From contig OENT01000078.1 in NCBI GenBank assembly GCA_900239685.1, forward strand, positions 175,317-239,316: 64,000 nt of DNA, written 5' to 3'. Shown here piece after piece: positions 31,976-45,474 of this stretch (within the stretch, counting starts at the first letter, position 1; each line of letters starts with the position of its first letter). A program made the position numbers and the translations under genes. This DNA comes from Rotaria macrura. Its lineage: Eukaryota > Rotifera > Eurotatoria > Philodinida > Philodinidae. A model generated the notes under the pieces. The model did not search any database. It saw only the letters and a program-made list of their open reading frames with translations, and had not been told where the DNA came from.

Positions 31976-34900
31976 TGATCATCGGAATTCAATTAAAAAG
32001 ATTTATCACTCACTTTTGTATGTTTACTTATATTCATACAACAATGCAGTTGGCATCTTTTTGTTGTTTTTCTTCAAGTTTTATGATGATTTTCTGTAAC
32101 AATAATATGTGAGAATAATTTCATCATACGTTTATTATGCTCTTAATAAGTTGGCTTATATTTATTCAAAAATTCTCTGCCACATAAAGAATGATGAGTC
32201 TTCAGAAGTTAGTTGACAAAGACGCGATGTTGAATACTTTTCGAAAATAGATCATAAGCCATGATCAGGAATAGAAATGTTGGGATATAATGTTCAGGGA
32301 TATCATGTACTTTTCATGTTTTGATATTTGCTGGCACAAGTCGTAATACAAAACGTCTCAAAAGACTGTTATTATACTAGGGCTACAAAATTAATTACTC
32401 AACTTGGATGGGTCTTCCAATGTGTAGAGTTAATACGATCACTATCTCATTATCTTAACAAGGTCGACTTGATAATAAAGCCTACACGGTATTCTGTCAA
32501 AACTGAACTGTAAAAAGCATCGAACTGGTATCGATATTATAAGAATATGGAAAATAAACTGACTTGAGTTTTCTACGTAATGTCATCCGTATTTAGTTTC
32601 ATTCATAATATAGAAAACATCCATAACTAGAGATTGAGATGAGGAGAAAGAAAAAGTGATAGCGTACGAACTCACTTTCTATACACAAAATAAGCAACAA
32701 TGGTCGACTGGCATATTTTTAAAACTCGATATCTTTTTCAAATAACCAATAAGTTCTGGATTCTTCTCCTGTGAAACAAATTCAGAGAATTGATTGCGAA
32801 TCGGAAAAAACGATTACATGCCTTTAGTTTAGTGATAAAAAAACATTTAGCCATTCAAAACAATATTGTTTGCACCATCAATGATGATATTGATTCATCC
32901 AGTATGTTAATGACACAAATGATGTAATTTTCATACTTTATTTATTTATGGTTGTGACTGTGGCATATATATTCTAGTTGTAGTGATATTTAGAATTTTA
33001 GTTTATCGGAGCACACGAAAAACTACCTTCACAGTTATCGACGTGTATAGTTTTGTTAGTGTTGAGCGAAAAATTAATAAAATCAGGTAATATCAAAATC
33101 ATTTCTAATCTTGGTTCGATTCAGTGTATAGGGTATGCGTTTTATGAATTAAAGTGCTTATCATTTGTCATGCTGCTTATGTGAATGATTCAAGTTTTTT
33201 ATTTGTTATCATCCTATTTTAGTAGCGACAGCAACAACATACTAGTCCGTTCATAAGATCAATATCATATTATCTATTGTCTTGTTTCTGTTTTCTTTGA
33301 CTTGATAATAGATTTTATATATTTTGGTTTGAAGAAACTTTCCAGATATTGATTACAAAACCATCAGGACGGTAAGTATTTCAATAGAATACATACGACT
33401 GGAATTTATTATGAATTGGAACTGAAGAAGTGTTTCAGTATCATTGCGATTTTGAAACTGTAAATTAATATTTTTGTATAACCGAAATGAGAAGCTAATC
33501 ACATCATTTGTAGCCCTATCTGACTCAGCTATCGTTCAGCTATACTTCGTTCATTCCATAATTCTTAAATTTAAATTTTCTTCGTATACACATTGATATT
33601 GCTCTTAAAATAGTAAATCTATCACACGATGCAATGTGGTTATAATACTGTCTAGTGTTAGAAATTCATTGGTTTAAAGTAGATAATTAAAAAACTTGAA
33701 ACCATCAATGTTCTCAGGAAAGATTTTGCATAACTTAAAGAATATCATTTTGATAGATGATTTATATCTTTGCTTCGATGTATTTATTTTTCTACTCATC
33801 GAAGAATCATTCCCACAATCGGAGTAATTCAGAAGTCTGAGAAAAGCGAAAGGCTAAATACTAAACAGAGAACGAACAAAGCAAGGAGAAGATTTATATT
33901 TGGGAAATATATCTATCATCGATGATCACACATCAGATGGCTTTATCTATTCAATTTTTCTATGTCTGTCACTATCAATTATAGAAATAAGAATGATAAA
34001 GGAACTCGCTTTATTTGATAATGTTTCTCTGTAATATGGACGCATGTAATAAATCAAAGAGCAAAAGTAATCGACCTACATTCATGCAATCACTAATTCG
34101 AACTAGAATACGAAATTCTCAATCATACGGTCAAGATTCAACGTACTCGATGGTAGGAAATCGACTCATTGGAATCAACGAATTTATCACAGTTAGATGT
34201 TTCATTAATGAAAGGATTTCAGACTTTGATATGGATGAATACAACCGCATCTTTTGTAGTATGAAATAGATTTTCTTCATGATTCTATTCTGTATAAATC
34301 TATAGAAAAATGATTGTTTTCGTTTGCTCTAGAGAAAACTCAATATTAAACCACAGCAGAGAATATTCATTGTTTCTGTTTATACATAAGCATTCACTAT
34401 GCAAAAATATATTTGATTCCATTGATATGGCTGAAGATGAAACATAGCCAGTACAAACATTTGTTTTTACTTGTGCTGTATAACTGCAATCCACATAGGT
34501 AGCTGTATGATATTGCATTTGTCGTTTTATGTTTTTTTGTTTTTGATAGAGTAGTTTTTTCTCACTTAGACAAGATACTGCATCGTGTCTATGCTTTCAT
34601 TAGTCATTCAGTGGACATCCATTTATTTTTTTCTGATTAAAAGCACCTTATAAACATTTCATCTTTTTATAAACGCTATTGTATCGAGAAACTGTTAGAT
34701 AATTTGAAAATGTTTTCACCTTGTTGTTGTTGTGCTTATCTTTAAGTAACACAAGTATTTATTTGCATTTTTTTCGGCCAAACTTTGGCGTATTTACCTT
34801 CAAAATAGTATTGAAGTAAGCAGCATAGCAAACAATTGAAAAATTAGTCTCATTTCAATAGATTTAAAATAATCTTCTCACCTAGATGCATTTCACTCAA

Positions 34901-36291
34901 ATCTCTTTACTTTTTCTCACTTATCCTACATATTCTGATTTGCTTTACGAAATATATTTCTCACTCTTATGTATCCACCTCAATTCTTTTACTTTTTATT
35001 CTTGATATTAATTATATTTATAACAAGGCACTATGATAAACAAGAAGATCGAGAAATCTCCATCCAACAATTCATTTGAAAATAAATTTTATGACTGCAA
35101 AACGATATTGAAAGTTTTGCCAAGATGAATGCTTTTGTTTTCCAAAAACATCCATTACTCATAAGAACGAAGATATTTATCTCTTAGTTTTGAACATGAG
35201 TGTTCCATTCTTCTGAAATTTTCAAGATAGTATAAAACCCGCCAAATCTATTTTTAGATTAGGTTTCAAATTGAAGTTTTCCTCTTTTTCTATTTTCGTA
35301 ATGTAAAATATCGAATGTACTATGAACTTTCATGCATATAATGATCCTTCGTAATGAGTTAAACATGCACTTATACGAATTCTATCCTACTGGTCAGACT
35401 ATCCTATGACTCCAGTACTTATCTTACATATGTTTTATAATAAATGCCGCATATCAATGTGTATTAGTTGTCAACTATATAGTTTTATTTTTTTTCTTCT
35501 ATTCACTTATGTAATTTTTGTATTACTTGTTAGATCTTTCTTACGAATGAAAAAAACATGGAGATTAACGGAAAAATTATTGGTTTGGTGTTTATAATTT
35601 TTGTTCTTCTCTTAACTGCTTCAATAACTTTGAGTGTTTTATATGGTAAAGAGCAACAAGAAAAGACACAAACTGGCATAGGTATTAGGAACATTTTAGA
35701 AGATTGAGTTAGATGCGTTAGTTTTTATCTAAAATTTTTGCTTTTCTCTTTATCTAATGGATACATTAATTTCATCCAAATGATGAACATCGATAAAGCG
35801 TAAGAAAAAAAAATTTCTTTTCAATTAGTATCGTTCGTAAATAAGATTCACGATTGCGTCTGAAAATTAAGATACAAATGAAATTTCGATGAAAAACAAG
35901 AGCAAGTAAATCATCACCACTTTGCCACCGTTTTGAATAGTAATATTTTTTGTCAGTAGTTCTTATCAGTTAATCATCTTACTCTGAAAAAACTACAGTC
36001 TCAGTCACCTATCATACGATACTATATTTCGGTAGACGACGTCAAGAATTTTGACCATTCTCTATCAATTCAAGAACTCATCCGAATACAAAAGTCATTG
36101 GGGATATTTAGAAATTTACCAAATGGGTTGTACTAGACATTGGATATAATAGTTTGTATCTGAGTAGATCAATATATCAAGCTTGTTAATATATCAGAAA
36201 ACTACCAAGTCCGAAATGATTCAAAGAGAATATCATTTAAACGGCATCAGCAACAGAGAGCTGGCTTCATAGCTAAGCGTAGATAGACAAA
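31976..36291. other. Gene-poor AT-rich stretch
   Basis: No firm gene. Weak coding hints: an open stretch at 34015-34269 of unknown type, a splice-donor-like site at 33372 after a short open segment, and the small membrane ORF at 35558-35707. Confidence 0.4.
35558..35707 (+). CDS. Possible signal-anchor micro-ORF or first exon
   Basis: ATG at 35558, 49 codons, TGA at 35705-35707. The reading MEINGKIIGLVFIIFVLLL begins a single strong hydrophobic segment (about residues 6-30), followed by a polar tail. A possible donor (G|GTAAAG near 35645) could make it the first exon of a membrane protein, but no partner exon can be assigned. Confidence 0.25.
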   Translation: MEINGKIIGLVFIIFVLLLTASITLSVLYGKEQQEKTQTGIGIRNILED

Positions 36292-36338
36292 ATGAATCCT
36301 TTATTACAACAGAAAATAATACAACAAGTTTTCATCAA
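36292..36338 (+). other. Candidate first exon of the DUF3293-like gene
   Basis: ATG at 36292 opens MNPLLQQKIIQQVFIK and ends at a perfect donor (AA|GTAAGT at 36339). Position and orientation suit the next gene, but the phase to the visible downstream segment does not match directly, so a further small exon would be needed. Confidence 0.25.
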
Positions 36339-36610
36339 GTAAGTTCAGCATTTAAAACAAAAATCTATCAGTCTTGCTATACCTCTTTGTGTTTCATATA
36401 TATCCAATTTTGACTGAATGTAACTCGACATGCATTCGACATCTACTAGATTTCTCATATATTAGATTAAGATATGTGATAATGTTCACAACTCTGAATC
36501 CTTCTTGAGTTCTCCAGGTATCAATATGAAAAATACTTTATTTTCTACTGAATTATGAATTGTCAGATCCGACTATATATGCCACTAGATGATCTCCTCT
36601 TTTCTGCTTT

Positions 36611-37255
36611 TGTTTAAAATAATTACCTTTTGACTTTTTCCTCGGATCAAGGTTCATGGACATCCATTATAAATCCAATAACATACTCTTCATTCGCAGT
36701 AGAAAGATTACTGAATGGAGGTGGTTACGTTTTGATAAGTGCTGGACGAAACAACAAGATCCCTAGTGATCGGAATTTTTGAGCGACGAAGCTATTCGAG
36801 AACGTACTTTCAATTTGACCATCGATCTAACTAATTTATTTGCTTGTTCATCAATACTGAGTGTATATAATGGCGATAATGAAACAAGTTTCTTCGTTAT
36901 TTTACACAATATTTCACCCGATATGGAACGTAGTGCATTCATTGAACTAGGTCGCGAATACAATCAAGAGTCTATCATCTATGTTAAAAGAGCTGCTCCT
37001 ACAATACAACAATTTATTTATACAACAAGGGAATTCAGTGGAACATATGTTGAAGGAGAAGGATACAAAGAATTAACTGCCAATGTAACGGATGACTACA
37101 GTGAATTGATATTATGTTCAGACATTGTATTTAAGTTTACTCTGAATTTTAACTTTAAGTTTATGATGATAGGGCAAACTCGAATCAAAACGCGAAAACT
37201 AATTGATCATCATTCTCGTTATATATTAGCCAATCAACAGAAACTAAACTCATGA
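36611..37255 (+). pseudogene. DUF3293-like protein gene with a one-base frameshift
   Basis: Two overlapping frames form one protein pattern. The first (about 36620-36779) reads ...FAVERLLNGGGYVLISAGRNNKIPSDRNF and stops; the second (from 36779) reads SDEAIRERTFNLTIDLTNL..., then SFFVILHN, then ERSAFIELGREYNQESIIYV, and runs on to TGA at 37255. The switch falls at a run of five T (36776-36780); one more T would join them. The layout (ISA-G-N, then D..R...L, then SF.V, then LGR..NQ.S) resembles bacterial DUF3293, a domain of unknown function, with a longer C-terminal part (FKFTLNFNFKFMM near the end). It could be a real pseudogene, a base-calling error in the homopolymer or, less likely, programmed frameshifting. 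The family call is by pattern only; bacterial origin would be inference. Confidence 0.4.
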
Positions 37256-39085
37256 ATGTATTTTTCAAAAATACGTATCAACTGATTTGATTTTTCTATT
37301 CTTTTTATGAATAGCTTCTATAGATGTTTTTATAAAATTACAGCAAGTAATGAATGAGTTTTCGTTAGAGATATGATCAGAACCAAAAGCCAACGATCAA
37401 TCGTTTTCTAGTCTTGCTTATTAACAAATAAGAGAATGAGGTTAGAGAGAGAAAGTCAACATTCATGGAAGGGTTTTGAATTGTTTCTCCATCTTCAGTT
37501 AGACATCAATCGTTCAAAAGAAAAACACTAATATTTCAAGCAGAAATCGCTTTTCAATCAGAAAATATTGAATTTTGCAGAAACTAAATCTAAATTACTG
37601 TCATACGAGAGCTTAATACTATCATCTGTACTACTAATGAACAGCTAGTGGTCAAGCTTCAAATTAATCCATTTGAAACAAAAATTGATGCATAGATTCA
37701 TATACATATAGAGGGTATGTTGCATTTATAGCGTTTAAGATTTAGCATTTCATCGAAAGGTAGGCTGTCATAGTGCACACGAAAACCAACATCTTATGTT
37801 TTGTAATCACATCTCACGCTTGACTTTTCTTTTTAATTCTCGATTAATTGTACTTATTCCTTTTCGACAAAAATAATCTCATGAAATTTTCGGCCACAGT
37901 ATGCAGAAAATTCTTTTTTTCTCCGTATATTACAACATGAAACCTTTAAGAGACATGTCAATGAAATTTTCATACATTTGAGTACCTATTGGAGTTATTC
38001 TTCGTCTTATTTGTTCTCAAGTTTGATAATTGGTTGAAACTATTTTTTTGTAGATTTACTGCTGAAATATTGTGATCGTCTTACTAATGTTTTGTTTTGA
38101 ATTCAAATCGAATGCAGCTACTAGTAAACAAAGTTGCATCGATTATTGTCCCTAGGCAGTTGTATGATGTTTTATACTCTGTCTATTGTTATTCTAAGAC
38201 AATGTCTAGGTGACTGAGAGACTGACTCCACTAATCAGTAGTCTTATGTTTATGTCATGTGGGTCATCACATTCTATTTCACATAAGTTATAAATAGATA
38301 TGCAACATAAGTATTGTCGTTTGGTTTTATCTTGACGAACAAAGTGATGGAATTTATGAACAAAAAAACTATTGTTTACATATGTATGGATTTCATTTAG
38401 TCGTTTTTCATATCAATTCACTCCTTCAAGCATAAAAATGGTACTATCGAAACTAGAAATTTCATTGATACAGTGCGACTCAGCTGCTCTATTGACTTTT
38501 CTACTGCTTCAATACAATGGTAGAAACTATGAACTCAAAATGTTAAGCTTACTTTGATTAGACACTTTCTTTTATCATAGTTTCGTGAAACGATCACTGT
38601 ACATTTGTTGATATTGACATTCAAATAAATAATTTATCATTTTTGTTAAATTTCGAAACTAACAAATGATGACATGAGGTTTCTAGCGAGTTCTGCAATA
38701 TTTCTCTGAAGTCATTTTGCATAACTTGTGAACTTATAGCGAAATAAGAATCGAACTACTTAATAATCACAAACGTTGGCTTAACCTATTGTCTAAGAAC
38801 TACTCATTCAACTCGTGTCTATCCATTTCTGCAATTGATTCAATCAAAATTAAACGAGACTACGACATTCAATTCATAAATATGTATGAAAATGATATCA
38901 CTAAGATACGTATGTGCAACTGAAACACTTCAGTTCTATGGTATAAAAATCTTGTAAATATATGAGCATGCGTAGAATAAGAACAAACTTTTTGAAAAAC
39001 AAAGAACAGTATGCACTTCCATGCAATAGTGTTTCTTCTGTTCTCTTTAAAATACGATAAAATATTTTTCGCTTGCATATTCCGT
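37256..39085. other. Intergenic, no gene recognised
   Basis: AT-rich sequence between two convergent genes. The open stretch at 38372-38557 has no recognisable domain. Confidence 0.5.
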
Positions 39086-40149
39086 TCAATCGTCAATAGA
39101 AACGGCCGATATTGGTCTCACTTGAATACCAAATGCTGCCACTTCGTTTTGTCTCTTGCAAAACGGTTTCTGCCAAAATCTTTTTATTAAACAGTGTCTG
39201 ACTTGGCCACGGAATCTTCGTGATGTCAACAAAAACAAATAAAACGAACCCTAAAAACGATCAATCATTCTGTCAACATCGTATCAATAAGATAATCACT
39301 TACAGAATAATTCAAGTAAAATAAAGAACTAGTTGCAGCTGAACAGAGTTTATCAATAGCTGAGTAGAGTATACTTCTGTTGACTTTCGACGCATTCAAT
39401 GAATAGAGTAGATAAATACCGAAAGGAACGGAGATCAAAAAAAGAAATGTGACGCGAGTAAGAACCATGGCAGTCAATTGACGATCAAGTCGTCTTCGAA
39501 CGATCGGTACCTGATGTCGTATCAAACGACGAACATTTCTATAAGCAAGTGCACTAAATATTGATGAAATCAGTAGTGGCAATAGACCGTTGAGAAGCGA
39601 CAAATAAACAACGGAAAAGTATAAATGAAAAACTTTGTTGTAAATATCACAGCCCAACGATGGAGCTATTTCGTAAAATATTCCAAATGGAATAGCATGT
39701 AGAAGCCAAATGATGATATTGACACATGTGAAACGTTGAGCTGTTTTTAATGTGCTTTTTCGACGTAGCCAAGAATTGTGACTAGTTGATAGATATTGAT
39801 CTATCGCTTCGAGACAAATTGTCGTCAGAGACATCATTACAAAGCATTGAAGTAGCACTGAACGGACTTTACACCAAACGGCTGATGGATTCATGGCATC
39901 AAAATTGAATCCATATAAGAAAATACGATAGATAAAAACATTCAATACTGCACCAAAATCAACGACGGATTCCACCATCAGATAGAAAGCAGATTGATTG
40001 CCACGAAATACTTTCGACATTGCAAAGACCATAGCATTTATTGTATTACCGATGATTCCACCAATTAAAGCAGCATAACTAGTATATAGGGCCAGTTGAC
40101 GAGCAACTTCTGTGATCGTTTCAGATACAAATGCGACTGTATCATTCAT
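39086..40149 (-). CDS. Rhodopsin-like G-protein-coupled receptor, two exons
   Basis: Exon 1 40149-39304, intron 39303-39251 (53 bp, GTAAGT...TTTTTAG), exon 2 39250-39086; 336 residues. If the intron is ignored the frame ends early in TM7, so the splice matters: it turns FYLNYS into FYLNYSGSFYLFLLTSRRFR, a normal TM7 plus helix 8, and adds a basic cytosolic tail. Start chosen at ATG 40149 (MNDT, a possible N-glycosylation site). TM1 carries the GN motif (IIGNTINAMV); TM3 ends CLEAIDQYLST, so the DRY arginine is replaced by Gln; TM7 has NYSGSFY rather than NPxxY. A Cys in the first loop (SAVWCKV) and one in the second (SLGCDIY) could form the usual disulfide. The ligand is unknown; such receptors are often neuropeptide or orphan types. 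Confidence 0.9.
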
Positions 40150-43100
40150 AATACACAAAAAATTGGCGTTTTAGAATAAGGAAAAACGTAATAATGGTTA
40201 GTTGTCTGCTGTTCGACCATAAGCTTGAAAACAGATTAGATCCATTATTCATCTACCGATTTAATTGGAATGGGCATGTTAGACATCAAAGACTTTTCTC
40301 AAGTATGTGTTTAACACACTGTAAGTGATGTGATTACGAATAATTTAAGTCTGTATTCGATTAAATTCTTTTCTGATGCTTATGTGGCATGATTAATGAG
40401 ACAGTATGAGATTGTCATTTTTGATGATTATATGCAAGATTGAAGTTGCACTATCATCTCTTGATATTTTATTCTAATAACAGCATTTTTTTAAAGTTCG
40501 TTTGTTTGAGATCAAATGTCTTGTAGAATGATTTCAAGTGAAAAAAGAGAGCCTACGCAAGATTTGCTAGTCATGATATAAACGGAAAGTTTGAACGTGA
40601 TAAGATTTCCTTTTTTTCTTCTTTGAACGTTGTGAATACAATCACCGTAAAAGTTTTGACGACTGTCGCTTCGAGAGAAACTTCGAGTAATCGATGGTAT
40701 TTATAGAGTGACACGAGAACAAATTCCTATATAGTTGGACACATTTCAAGATGGAAAAAAACACTCATATTCTTAAAGTTATTTCATGTTTTGATTTTTT
40801 GAGGACTAGAAAATACTCATGTTTGTTTTTCTTTTTTTTTCTCAAGATTGGTTTCGTTTCTTCGAGATCCTTTTCTGTTCACTTGAAAATATTTGTCTGA
40901 TTTAATGGTGTACTTCATATCTTCGGTGAACATAGCTATCAAAAATAGAACTTTATTTAACTTTATCCTTGTGATATATATCCCTGGTGCTCATTATATT
41001 CATTCAGACTCACCGAACAAACAAACTGAACAGTTAGCGAAAATAAAATGATTCCCATTAAGATTTCATGGATCGAAATCAGTAGGAATGAAAAGCAACA
41101 GAGAAAATTTGACATGTAGTTATATTTAAAACAATACTAATGTGTAGGGTTGTGTAGTCGGAAACTATTTGAAAACAACTCAGGTGTGTTAAGGTCGCTT
41201 CTGTCATAATTTAACGTATTTCAAACGCTATTATGTTATTAACGTAAATCGTATAATAGTGGCAACAATATTGAGAATCAACACTTGAAATGAATCGATT
41301 CCCATGTATAAGATAGTGTGTACAACGATTCAATAATCAGAAATGGAAGAATATTCGACTATTTTATTGAACTTTTGTATATTTTTTGAAGTATTTCATA
41401 AGGAATATTCGATGTACATGGATAGAAACTGTTCAATATCGAAATAGTATCATGGATGTGCAAGAGTTGAAATCTTTTAGCGTCATAGCTGGTAGTATAG
41501 AGAAAGCAATTTTAGCATGTGACTGTAACAGACTTTCAAAGAATATCTGTAAGCAGTCGATTGTTTTCTTTTCAATGGCGCAAATATGAATTTGTTTGTT
41601 TGCATACTGAAACACGTGTAAATAACAGTCACCAACACAAATTCTGCCAACGCAACATCGATTCTAATTTTTCCTACCGAGTGAAGAATCATCGAAAATC
41701 GTCCATCTATCTGCTGTGAAAAAATAATGAAATCATCCTTTGTCATTGTCATTAATCGAATATTTATATTAAATATTTAACAAAGTTAATCTATTGCAAT
41801 ATTCAGAGAAAATCAGCGAATGAATTACAATGCCTATTTGATGAGCACTCTTAATAAACATTAATGAGCTAATTTAATTAGTTAGGTGAACACACGAGAA
41901 AAAACACTGAAGCTAGATAATTCAGCGTACTGTTTAGTTCTGTAAAATATGTTTTCTCAGAGCTTTTAACGTTATCAAGTTGACTATTGGCATGTTACAT
42001 GATCTGAGAAGACCTAGGTCATATTCAATGGAATTCTGAATGAAATATAAGTTCAAATAGTCAACTTAACTATAGTTCAAGCATTGAACATCAGCAAGAT
42101 ACGAAGAAGTCTTTGAACTTTACTTTATTAAGCCATCCCCCAACCTAAAATATCAATTCTGATCAGATTTTTCGATTTCTAGTGCATCTGGTAGAGCAAG
42201 ATGTCAGTTGTCGAACGCAGTATAACTTATTCATTTTATGAATGTTTTTCATCGGGAAAAACTCATTATTTTGAGAACACTCTACTCATTGAGGAAATGC
42301 TTGTTTGAAAACTTTATTACCGATGAGTTTTGAATTTCGTTGCCGATGTATCGGAATGATTACTACATGCTGTATATGTCACTGATATATTGACTTGGAA
42401 ATATATTTATTGTAAATACATAAAAAAACTCTTTAAAAAAAACTTCATTCTGCAAAAAGGCCTTGAAAATCATTCTGGAAAATTATTTTGCGTTTTTCTC
42501 AACTTATGGTTTTCTGTTATGTCATTTTTGTATTTCCCAAATGTCTCCACCATTGTTTATGATACAGAGTTCGGGTTGGTTATAATTCATAGCTATGACG
42601 TGCCACTCTAACCAAACAGAGTCGAATTTTATGATTAGATGATCTTTGTTTTCGAATATCGAAATTTTTAACGTTGAGCAGCATTAGATTCTCAATTTTT
42701 GCACTACATGTTTCCATTAAAAAATTGAGAAATGAAATTGGAAACTCGGCCTCTTTTAAGTTGTAGTGGCAGGTCATAACTATATTATAAAATCAACCCA
42801 AGCTCAACTGTATTTGTAACGGGGAAGAAATATGGGAAATACCAGCACCCCAATTTTACACCACGATTCCACAATAAATGCCCACAGACTCAATGTTTTG
42901 GACTGAAATATTTACTGTGAAATACCTAGCAGTGAACAAATCTTCCATGAAAATTTCAGCAGGATTCGATGACCCGAGGCGAAAATGAATATTTAGGATG
43001 GGGAAGGGCGTGGCTTAATTGAAGTGCACAACATGAAATCAAACTAGTAGATTTCGATAGTTATTAGTACCACAGTTGTAAGATTTCTAGAATGTAAAAC

Positions 43101-43513
43101 ACATGACTCTCCCATTGAGAATTTTAGATTAATATCTCAAACAATATTCTATAGTTTCATATTAGGAACTCCCATGCTTAGAATAGATTTAATCGAATTA
43201 TACTCTGAACTATAAATATTTAAACTCAAATTCATCAGTTATTTAAACATAATTAATTTTGTCATAACTATGCACGAAGTTCATAAAACAATTTCTAATT
43301 TACTTGATCGTTTAGATTGTTTCTTTGCTTAGAATCGTCACGTTTTTTAAACGGAATAGATTATAAATAATATAGAAAACCATAGAAAGGAGATGGAAGT
43401 TTCTTCTTTCTTCGAGATGTTGCTGTGGAAAAGAAACTATTCCAAGATTTTTCAACACACTCTAATCATTTGAGCTACTAGAATCTCTTCAATTTCTCAA
43501 TTCTTATCGATCA
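40150..43513. other. Intergenic, no gene recognised
   Basis: Probably contains the promoter of the divergent GPCR gene. A more GC-rich patch at 42820-43020 (CACCCCAATTTTACACCACG, GGGGAAGGGCGTGGC) looks like a decayed repeat but has no visible ends. Open stretches at 41386-41752 overlap on both strands and show no domain. Confidence 0.45.
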
Positions 43514-43927
43514 ATGAACATATTCCACAAAAAACATATTCGACCAATCATGCAACAAACAACGATGAATACGAACGTTCAAATTATCGAACTCACGAGA
43601 CAGATTACTATTTTGAACAATAGTTTACTTGATATGGGAAAAGATATGTTTCTATCAACTCTCAAAAGTATTGAATATCATATCTTCAGTTTTGAAGATA
43701 TGATACATTCTTTGACATCACTTTTACAAGCAAACTATGAAATTAATAGCACTGTTCATTGCTTAAAGCATTTCTTATTACATGTAGTCTTCTTTTTGAC
43801 TTTCAAAAAAATGAGTTGTCAAGATATTCGTGCGCACAATCTTCGAACAATATTATATTACTCAGATATTACAAACTTTCATACATTCTTTGGTAGATTA
43901 AGATCTTTGACATCTGCTTTAAAATGA
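43514..43927 (+). CDS. Hypothetical protein, 137 residues
   Basis: Intron-less ATG-to-TGA frame. The N-terminal half (about residues 18-85) looks helical with heptad-like Ile/Leu spacing (QIIELTRQITILNNSLLDM), possibly a coiled coil; the centre has a hydrophobic stretch (HFLLHVVFFLTF). No family is recognised. It is one of the longer uninterrupted frames here, which modestly supports it. Confidence 0.35.
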   Translation: MNIFHKKHIRPIMQQTTMNTNVQIIELTRQITILNNSLLDMGKDMFLSTLKSIEYHIFSFEDMIHSLTSLLQANYEINSTVHCLKHFLLHVVFFLTFKKMSCQDIRAHNLRTILYYSDITNFHTFFGRLRSLTSALK

Positions 43928-44681
43928 ACGATTAACTTGTTAATGATCATATTTGTGCGTGATCTGCTTCAACTTTGTAACTTTCATGTGATTATGACAT
44001 TACTTCAGTCATCATCAGACATTTTCATCACGTCGATACTTTTTAACCGCTTCTGTTTTTCTTTGATGCCTCAAAATCCTATCGTTCTCTTCTCATCTTT
44101 ATCATATTTTTTCTTGTTCTATATAATTAGGTCATATGTTTAACTATGATTCACACTGTTTTCTATCGTTTCTGATTAATATTGACCCTTACTCATAGTT
44201 GTTTCAGAATTGATATTGAAAGGCTTGGTTTAAAAACTCAAATAATTCACTTCTCAACACACTTCGTAAAAACATTTGTTCAATTCTTGCCCCCCGTGGA
44301 CCACATCGTCAACCAGTACAGGAACAAAAACAATATTTATCATTGAAACGAGTGTGCGTCGAAGCCACCATACCAAGATTTGCTCCCGATGTGACTGTAC
44401 AGCAGATTTTTCGTAACGATGAGACACAACCAATCGAAACTGTGTACTGTTTTCCAATCGAAGATCAAGCAGGCATATATTCATTTATTGCTCAGATTGA
44501 TGATCGAGAAATCACAGCTGAACTGAAAGAGAAAAAAGCGGCACAATTCGAATATAATGATGCACTTCGACACGGTCATGGCACTTATTTACTCGAACAA
44601 AATGAAAACTCACAAGATAATTTTATTATTAATGTTGGTGCACTATTACCGGGCAAAGAATTTCATATGTCGATTTCGTAC

Positions 44682-44868
44682 TAGGTGTATCATATTAATA
44701 TTACTTCCACTTCCACTTACCAAGGTAACGGTAAGTGTTTTTATAATTGAAAAATATTATATTTAAAGGTGTTTAGCAATTATTTTACTCATCAATTACT
44801 TCTTTTTACATAATAATCTTTATGACTTACCACTTACTGGTAACAGTAATGGGAATATGACACTCCTA
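44682..44868. mobile_element. 187-bp non-autonomous hAT-like element
   Basis: Ends are imperfect inverted repeats TAGGTGTATCATATT / AATATGACACTCCTA. It is flanked by a perfect 8-bp target duplication TTTCGTAC (44674-44681, 44869-44876), the size made by hAT transposases. The interior has repeated ACTTCCACTT/CTTACC motifs. It interrupts the VIT domain between the ISY and VTELD codons. Confidence 0.88.
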
Positions 44869-45474
44869 TTTCGTACGTCACTGAACTAGATCTCGTACAG
44901 AACGGTAGCAGCATTCGTTTTGTCGTCCCGACTACGATCGCTCCTCGTTGTAATCCGAATGAAGGTGGTATCAGTACACCAGCGGGAACCACATCGACAT
45001 ATGTTTAATCAACTCAGTAAACGATTCAGTTTCGTTGTCAAGTGGAAAAGAGTGGAATAAATAGTACGAGTCAATTTATCGTCTCATCCGATTCAAGTTG
45101 ATTAGACTCAATCCGATGTGTATATCGTTGAATTTGCTCGATAAAATACTCATTTAAATCGAGATATTCTTCTCGATATTGATCTGACTTATAAGCGATC
45201 GAATATGATTGTTGGCGTTGAACCTGGTGCTGTTATGGCTTCGTTTACACCAACGAATGAAGGTTGCCAACGTGTGACTAATAAATTGGCCCTTACGAAT
45301 GAATTTGTTTTTGTCGTCGATTGCACTGGACCCATGAGAAGCGAAAATAAGATTGGCCTAGCTTGTTAAACATTACTTCTTTTTCTTGAGATTCTTCCAT
45401 TTAATTCTCATTTTAATACCGTTCGATTTGGAGATAGCTATCAACCACTATTTTCAGACGTAACAACTGTGTAC

